Of a DNA stretch of 12,512 nucleotides, positions 7,624 through 12,512 are shown one piece after another. A program made the translations under genes and the position numbers. The DNA is from Agrocybe praecox (Eukaryota; Basidiomycota; Agaricomycetes; Agaricales; Agrocybaceae), in contig CAXHKQ010000257.1 in the NCBI GenBank assembly GCA_964017145.1, positions 1 to 12,512 on the forward strand. Reading direction: 5' to 3'. Within the stretch, counting starts at the first letter, position 1; the number at the start of each line of letters is the position of its first letter. Under the pieces are notes generated by a model. The model saw only the letters and a program-made list of their open reading frames with translations. It did no database searches and had not been told where the DNA came from.

Positions 7624-8458
7624 TTCGAGGAAAACACGTCACGCGTCGCGTCTATCTAGCGCTTCAGCAAACATGTGCGAACACGCGATAGAATAGAATT
7701 CGGGCAATTCCGCGAGCGACGCGCGCTGAATGAATTTGTGTGCTCTCGGACGTGTGAACGCGACGACGTTTTGGTCGCTACTACACACAGCAGAACTCGC
7801 GAGCCGTTGCCGCGCGCGGTTTGTCCGCTTGGCGCTGCTGGCTGCAGATTTGCGTTCTACTGGCTACTTGCTGCTGATGCTGAAGCTGTGCCTGTGCTGC
7901 GATGTTGCGCGCTTCTGACGCTGATCGCACAAGCTCACCAACACACACATGCACACAGATACCACCGTAACGGGAAAAGGTATCAGCACAGCTCCAACAT
8001 ACACACATTCACACATACCGCCGCCGACGCACGGGCGCCGCAGCCGAGATGCGAGAGTGTTCTATGTACTACCGCGCACCGAAACGCTTGTGTACATATA
8101 CACTCTAATCGCACGAGAGCGAATGCGCTATGTGCTTGTGCTTCTCCTCGGTGAATGCGAGCGGCGAGCGGAGAACTCAGTGTTTTGTTTGCATTCTGCT
8201 GCGCGATGCGCGCGCGCGTAGACTTGGTAGCCAGCCAGCCGAGCACTCGAGAGAGCACGCAAACGCTTAGCGCGTAGAAGGGGAAATACGCGCGCAGAGC
8301 TCGGCGTTATTCTTATTTCTTGCGAGCATGTTGCGCTACGTTAGCGTTACGTTTCTCGCGCGGTTTCTCGTTCGACTTTTGAACGGCGGTGTTCGCCGTT
8401 CGCCGCGCGATCGATTTGAGGAAAAACGACAAACACCGCGTGAAGCGTGAATCGTCAA

Positions 8459-8466
8459 TGACGTCA
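8459..8466. promoter_or_regulatory. Full cAMP response element TGACGTCA
   Basis: A perfect palindromic CRE (CREB/ATF-type bZIP site) lies 12 bp before an AACCGGTT site and 51 bp before a TATATA box. Clustering of three promoter-type motifs makes a chance match less likely than for one site alone. Confidence 0.4.
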
Positions 8467-8477
8467 TCGATTCGATT

Positions 8478-8485
8478 AACCGGTT
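8478..8485. promoter_or_regulatory. Grainyhead-type site AACCGGTT (copy 2)
   Basis: This is the second exact copy of the TTAACCGGTTTTA string found at 3836-3848. It lies between the CRE and the TATATA box. Confidence 0.35.
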
Positions 8486-8516
8486 TTAATTGGTGGCTGG
8501 CGGGGCTGAGTTGGAG

Positions 8517-8523
8517 TATATAG
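8517..8523. promoter_or_regulatory. TATATAG box, direction unresolved
   Basis: TATATA reads the same on both strands, so it could serve a plus-strand start near 8548 or a minus-strand start near 8490. Neither position has a strong initiator. Location upstream of the candidate minus-strand exon favours the minus direction. Confidence 0.25.
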
Positions 8524-8625
8524 AGCGTATTAGTCCGACACACACACACAGCCATGCACATGCATATGTGTGAATGCTGAGTCAATTGGACGTTGGATGT
8601 GTGTGCGGTGCGTTCATACTTTCAC

Positions 8626-8648
8626 GTGTGTGTGTGTGTGTGTGTGTG
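8626..8648. repeat. (GT)n microsatellite
   Basis: An uninterrupted run of about eleven GT units, preceded by CACGTG at 8623-8628. Confidence 0.9.
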
Positions 8649-8850
8649 ATTATGTGCGCAGTGCGCGCACACACTCGTATAGGTATAGGTGAGAAGCAAC
8701 GCTCACGAGAGGTGAGCTGAGCGTTTTGTAGGTGGAGTCAGAGTCCGAAGTCATAAACAGCGACACACGGCGTTTTCGTTATCGTGTCTCGCACTCCTCA
8801 CACCACACACCACACACGAGCACAAAGTTTTGTATGACGTAATTTAACTA

Positions 8851-9440
8851 CGGCACGAAATTACGCAGCAAATCGGTGTTGAGGTGTCGGGTTATGTTGG
8901 ATGGCACATGGCACATATCCATATCACATAGGACATAGGAGCGTTTGTCCAAAACCAATTAAAACTCTTACACGGAATTGTGCTTCTTTTTGTAGGAAAA
9001 GTATAAGATTCACACAGAAAATGTGATAATGCAGTTTTGTTCAATACAAAATCTTTTATAATGTTGGAAAATATAGTTGAAGATATGTCTCGCTCACTCA
9101 GATAACCACTCGAATCATACATATTTGGAGAAATTGTCGAACGAATAACCTTGATTTTTTTAATTTGTTCACATTTTTTTAAAATGAAATGAATTTTTGC
9201 ACAAACTTATTATCTTTCGATCGAGTATTCACACATTGCTCTGAATCACTCCAGTTAAAAGTAACAGAATCTAAACCAAACTCAAAATACGGAAATGTTG
9301 TATTGAGAAGAAACAAATTTCCATTCTCGATTTTTGTACCTAAAATAATCACTAATAAATTGCTAAAAAATCGAAATATCTGCAAAAAGTGAACTTTTTC
9401 TCTCTATTTATTCGACTATATATCTGATATAACAAGCTAA
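8851..9440. other. AT-rich spacer, nothing recognised
   Basis: AT-rich sequence. Short frames at 8892-9122 (minus) and at 9179-9385 and 9189-9392 (opposite strands of one another) have no domain, start context or splice support. A short CACATGGCACATATCCATATCACATAGGACATAGG slippage-type motif runs at about 8903-8938. Confidence 0.4.
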
Positions 9441-9462
9441 TATCGATAAACATCTATCGATA
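9441..9462. promoter_or_regulatory. Paired TATCGATA sites (DRE/BEAF-type)
   Basis: Two exact TATCGATA octamers lie at 9441-9448 and 9455-9462, 14 bp apart start to start. TATCGATA is the DNA replication-related element bound by DREF in flies, and paired CGATA motifs are bound by BEAF-32. Both are insect promoter and boundary factors. The pair lies just before the mariner insertion. No start site is visible nearby, and the AT-rich setting raises the chance rate. Confidence 0.3.
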
Positions 9463-9475
9463 AATACCAAAGTTA

Positions 9476-10375
9476 TTAGGTGTATAACCTTGCTCATGCC
9501 GTTTTTTGTCCAACTTTGAGACTTTATTGTGAAGATACGGCTACATATATCTTATTCAAAATACTGGCCATTGCTAGCTACTACTTTTGACCATCTTTTC
9601 GGTAGCATCCGGATTTCGTGGCCTCACAACGGGTCATCTTTTGTAGCGATTCATGAAACAGTCCAATTTCTCACTTATTCATGAAAACGGGAGTCCTCGT
9701 CAACAAGGCCTAGGACCATCGATCAGGACATGTAGTATTTAGGTGGAGCCAAGTCCGGAGAGTACAGCGGGGGGGTTGAGACCTTCCATTTCGGACTTCC
9801 CAGGTGTTATTTGATTTTTTTTGCGATGAGGTGTCGAGAATTGTCATACAAGAAAATTACTGAATTGTCTTTTTTATTCAATTTAGGCCGCTGATCTTTC
9901 AGTGATCGACTCAAACGCATCAATTTTGTTCGGTATCGATTCCTTGTGTTGATTTCACTTGGCCTCAGCCCTTAATAACACACCATACATTTCTGGTCCC
10001 ACCAAAAGACCAAAAGGCCTAGAACTCCGGAATCACAATTTTCGAAGCGTTGAATTCACTCGCGACACGATCTTTACCATCAAAAGCAGCCTCGCCGTAA
10101 GTTTCTAAGCGCTTCGATGAGCCTCAGCCTTACTGGTCTTCGATTTTAATAAGAAAAACATGACTTCCCGCAAACGACGAAAATTTGGCTCGAACGCGGA
10201 CATGTTCAATCAAGAATAAGTTCGTGATGCAAACTGATAAGGTCCTATGTTTTGATATCACTAGGTACTCAGATACCAAAGCCTGATGTATGCCGATTTT
10301 TATCAATTTTCATCGATCAGAACGACCGCTATAGACTCATATACAAAAACGGCATGAGCAAGGTTATACACCTAA
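9476..10375 (-). mobile_element. Internally deleted mariner element (mauritiana-like, D34D)
   Basis: Perfect 31-bp terminal inverted repeats lie at 9476-9506 and 10345-10375, beginning TTAGGTGTATAACCTTGCTC. They are flanked by TA on both sides (9474-9475 and 10376-10377), the standard Tc1/mariner target duplication. The element is 900 bp, about 400 bp shorter than a typical ~1.3-kb mariner. It holds a decayed transposase remnant on the minus strand. The pairing of perfect ends with a ruined gene suggests it was moved by a transposase supplied from elsewhere. Confidence 0.95.
9552..10203 (-). pseudogene. Mariner transposase remnant
   Basis: The transposase normally cuts and joins at TA targets with a DD34D catalytic triad. 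The remnant starts with ATG at 10203 and opens MSAFEPNFRRLREVMFFL, the usual mariner N-terminal helix-turn-helix start. After a frame change come YGEAA and FDGKDR, which in intact relatives are about 17 residues apart. Most of the middle is missing, including the TGDE block that carries the first catalytic Asp. From about 10007 one frame reads FWWDQKC, then NRYRTKLMRLSR, VIFLYDN (second Asp intact), YSPDLAPPKYY, and RWSKVVASNGQYFE before the terminal stop at 9552. There are 34 residues between the YDN Asp and a Lys where the third catalytic Asp should be. At least six in-frame stops interrupt this part. It cannot encode an active enzyme. Confidence 0.93.
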
Positions 10376-10379
10376 TATT

Positions 10380-11780
10380 TTAAATCAATTTGAATCATAT
10401 CACACATGTTCCCCATAAAAATTCTCGCTATTCGGTGCGTATTACATAATTACAGTTTATAATAGATTACAATGTAACTTTTACGTAAAAGCTCGCATGG
10501 GTGTGATGTAATACTTTTTTCCAATGGATGATGGATGATACTACATGACCAGACTTTTTTTAAAAGTTTTTTTTTCATACAAATCACGATGTAAAAATAC
10601 ACTAGACTCTCAGCGCGCGTCTTGAAATGTTTCAGGGACGGTGAAAAAAGCGGGGGTAAGACCGATGGTATCACTGTCACGTTATTCGTCATTGGCTCTA
10701 TTCCGGAATCCTATCCATGGAAACAAAAATTATGTCCACATTAGTACTAATAAGGTTACTGAAGACTATCAGAAAAAATAGGTTTGGAACTCTAAGCTTT
10801 TTTGGCTGGCGCGTGGTGCAATTACAAAATGATTGTACGTTCAGTTCGCTCGACAATTTCTCCATATATCAAAAGTCGGTCATCTCTTGGCGCGCCTAAT
10901 CCTTGAAAAAAATGTTTGATTGCGATAGAATGCTGTTAAGAAAAACTGGATTGTTAAAATCTGTGTGTGTCTCTTATTGTAGTGGAAATAAGAGTAACAC
11001 ACGTAAAAGAAGCAAAATTCCGTGTGTGTTTCAAATTAATGAGCTAGTGAGCAGTGGGCATTAGTCGGCATTCTGGGAAAAAAAAAAATTGGACAAGCGA
11101 TGCCTAGTTCTCCCTCTCGTAGTTCTGCAGCAGAAGATGCATTGTGCAATTTAACTCTCATAATAACACTTGCTTTGCATCTAACGTCTAAACCTTATCA
11201 AATGTTTGTGTATGGACAAAACCAATTTACACATATTCATAGGGAATGCATTTATCGGGTGTTTCTACGGGAAAACGGATGTATTTTGGAGGCTAGACGA
11301 TGGAATGGACGATAGAACATGGAGCATCTTATTTCCAATATGTTATTGAGATGTGCTGATTGATTTGAATTTAAAAAATATTTATAAATATACAAAGAGA
11401 GAGAAGAGAGAGTTGTTTCTCTACACTTGTGTTGCATGTTGCATGTGGACATGAAAGAATGATCAATCTTTCTTACGAGGTCAGTTCGGTCTGCCAACGT
11501 CAACATTTTATTTTACAGAATTAATGCCACAGTCAGATTAGATTGCATTTCTGCTTATCCGAAGGGTGCGACGATTAGTGGCATGAAAATAGTCGATGCT
11601 CATTAAAATTCAACATGACATGAACGTCGATTGCAAGTATTTCACGGAGGATACAATTAACAACTGATTCCTATCTATGGCTAATCGTAAAAACAATCAA
11701 GCGAGGCACATTAATTTTCATAAGCGCGCAACACGATTCAATTGAGAGACTCCAATAAAACTACCCGCATGTTCCTTTAT
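10380..11780. other. AT-rich DNA with small palindromes, no supported gene
   Basis: This 1.4-kb stretch contains a 14-bp perfect palindrome, CTTTTACGTAAAAG (10478-10491), and a hairpin with ~16-bp imperfect arms (10962-10978 and 10987-11003). It also has an A-run at 11080-11089 and an AGAGAG tract at 11395-11410. Open frames such as 11100-11315 (plus) and 11252-11506 (minus) overlap on opposite strands and show no domain. The rest is unremarkable. Confidence 0.4.
10478..10491. promoter_or_regulatory. 14-bp palindrome containing TTACGTAA
   Basis: The perfect palindrome CTTTTACGTAAAAG is centred on TTACGTAA, the consensus of PAR-type bZIP factors (vrille/Pdp1/E4BP4 group). It stands alone in AT-rich DNA, so function is uncertain. 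Confidence 0.25.
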
Positions 11781-12467
11781 TGACCCATTATAACCAATCA
11801 ACAACTACTACACACTCAGGTAAAACTCACGTACACCCGAGCACAGCACACGTAATTAAACGCTCGCATGTGCCGTATGTCGTCTGGCGTGTTTGTGTGC
11901 GTGCAACATACGGGCACTCACCGTTCTTTATTCCGATGAGCGCGTGCTCTCGTAAAACAATGCACACACACTCACTATTCAGCATTATTATTACGTTCAA
12001 TATTGCACCCCTCGTTCACCTCGTCCTCATCCATCTCACTCACGTGCGGCTGGCTGCTGGCTCACCTTTGCGGTGCGACAGAAAACACGTGCATGTCATC
12101 GTCGGTCGTCGGCCGTCGATCGTTGTGTTGAAGCGTGCGCGCGTGCGCTTTGCTCAATGAAGTGAACCCTCATCGCGTGCGTGCGTGCGTGCTGGGCCAC
12201 ATGTGCGTGTGTGTGTGTGTAAAATTTAAATGCCATTTGTTTGATTGTTCACCGTCTGGGTGTGTGTGCGTGCGTGCATTATGTAGGTATTATGTGCCAC
12301 CACCATCATCATATCACGACGACACCGTGCCACACACAGACATGCTCGCACACACACACACACACACACAAGGATCGGATTAAATCACGACGACGACGCG
12401 CACCGTCAGCAAAAACACACACACAAGAGAGCGAGCATCGGTGCAGCATAGAGCATAGCGCATGCTA
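11781..12467. other. CpG/CA/GT-rich block, possible upstream exon region
   Basis: Composition returns to the CpG- and CA/GT-rich type. Repeats include a GTGC run at 12175-12192, GTGTGTGT at 12205-12220, and (CA)11 at 12349-12370. A minus-strand AAAG|GTGAGC donor-like sequence has its intron start at 12065. The minus-strand sequence just upstream of it contains stops, so any exon would be noncoding. Plus-strand frames (11780-12160, 12135-12383) are His/Thr/Val-rich repeat translations. Confidence 0.35.
12349..12370. repeat. (CA)11 microsatellite
   Basis: An uninterrupted CA run ending in AAGG, embedded in a CA-rich region. Confidence 0.9.
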
Positions 12468-12512
12468 TACAGGGTGAACTAATTGGCATATTGAACGAAA
12501 AACACAAGTTTT
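12468..12512. mobile_element. Possible start of a Tc1/mariner-type element cut by the window end
   Basis: TACAGGGTGAAC begins at 12468. A TA target followed by CAGGGTG is a known start for several Tc1/mariner-related insect families (for example maT/D37-type). The base composition also changes to AT-rich here. Only 45 bp are visible and the opposite end is outside the window, so this is weak. Confidence 0.2.

Larger units (their letters stand above)
7200..8850. other. Long CpG-rich block upstream of the minus-strand exon
   Basis: About 1.6 kb rich in CpG and alternating purine-pyrimidine DNA, with no convincing coding frame. The longest frame (7675-8154 plus) gives Cys/His/Arg-rich peptide typical of CA/CG-rich sequence. 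If the minus-strand exon at 6932-7166 is real, this block is its 5' UTR and promoter region. A minus-strand GTGAGC donor-like motif lies at 7932-7937. Small perfect hairpins occur at 8381-8401 (GAACGGCG/CGCCGTTC) and 8698-8725 (AACGCTCA/TGAGCGTT). The promoter role is inference from position and composition. Confidence 0.4.

Noticed and set aside
7675..8154. Longest plus-strand open frame, 159 residues
   Set aside because: No ATG start, Cys/His/Arg-rich composition that follows from CA- and CG-rich DNA, no domain, and overlapping frames on the other strand.

Overview
This window looks like nuclear DNA from an insect or another arthropod. No prokaryotic gene structure is present: open frames are short, few are convincing, and there are no operons. 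AT-rich stretches carrying decayed mobile elements alternate with CpG-rich blocks full of CA/GT runs, trinucleotide repeats, splice-donor-like motifs and transcription-factor-like sites. A mauritiana-type mariner, a tRNA-derived SINE and a palindromic MITE all fit an arthropod. I cannot narrow the taxon further.

Layout: 1-430 CpG-rich with TG repeats; 431-2050 AT-rich with nothing recognisable; 2051-2345 CA-rich with a (CA)n microsatellite; 2400-2895 CpG-rich with a poly-proline reading frame; about 2972-3235 a tRNA-derived SINE; 3440-3730 a degenerate CAGTGATTCCC repeat; 3760-4260 a CpG-rich block with a possible noncoding first exon; 4762-4796 a possible TATA/Inr promoter; 4847-5195 a local duplication; 5270-5560 another CpG-rich block; 5723-6339 a 617-bp fold-back (palindromic) MITE; 6932-7166 the best candidate coding exon, on the minus strand; 7200-8850 a long CpG-rich block with phased CACGTG boxes, a CRE, a Grainyhead-type site and a TATA box; 9441-9462 paired DRE/BEAF-type sites; 9476-10375 an internally deleted mariner with perfect terminal repeats; 10380-11780 AT-rich with small palindromes only; 11781-12467 CpG/CA/GT-rich; and at 12468 a TACAGGGTG that may open another transposon cut off by the window edge.

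The most economical reading, which is inference, is that the window holds the 5' regulatory end and the start of a long first intron of a large minus-strand gene. Its first coding exon (78 codons, rich in Ser, Ala and Gln) ends in a consensus splice donor at 6931. The CpG-rich blocks would then be upstream noncoding exons, alternative promoters or enhancers, and the AT-rich parts intronic or intergenic DNA colonised by transposable elements. The protein family is not recognisable from this exon. No complete gene, functional tRNA, rRNA or CRISPR array is present.
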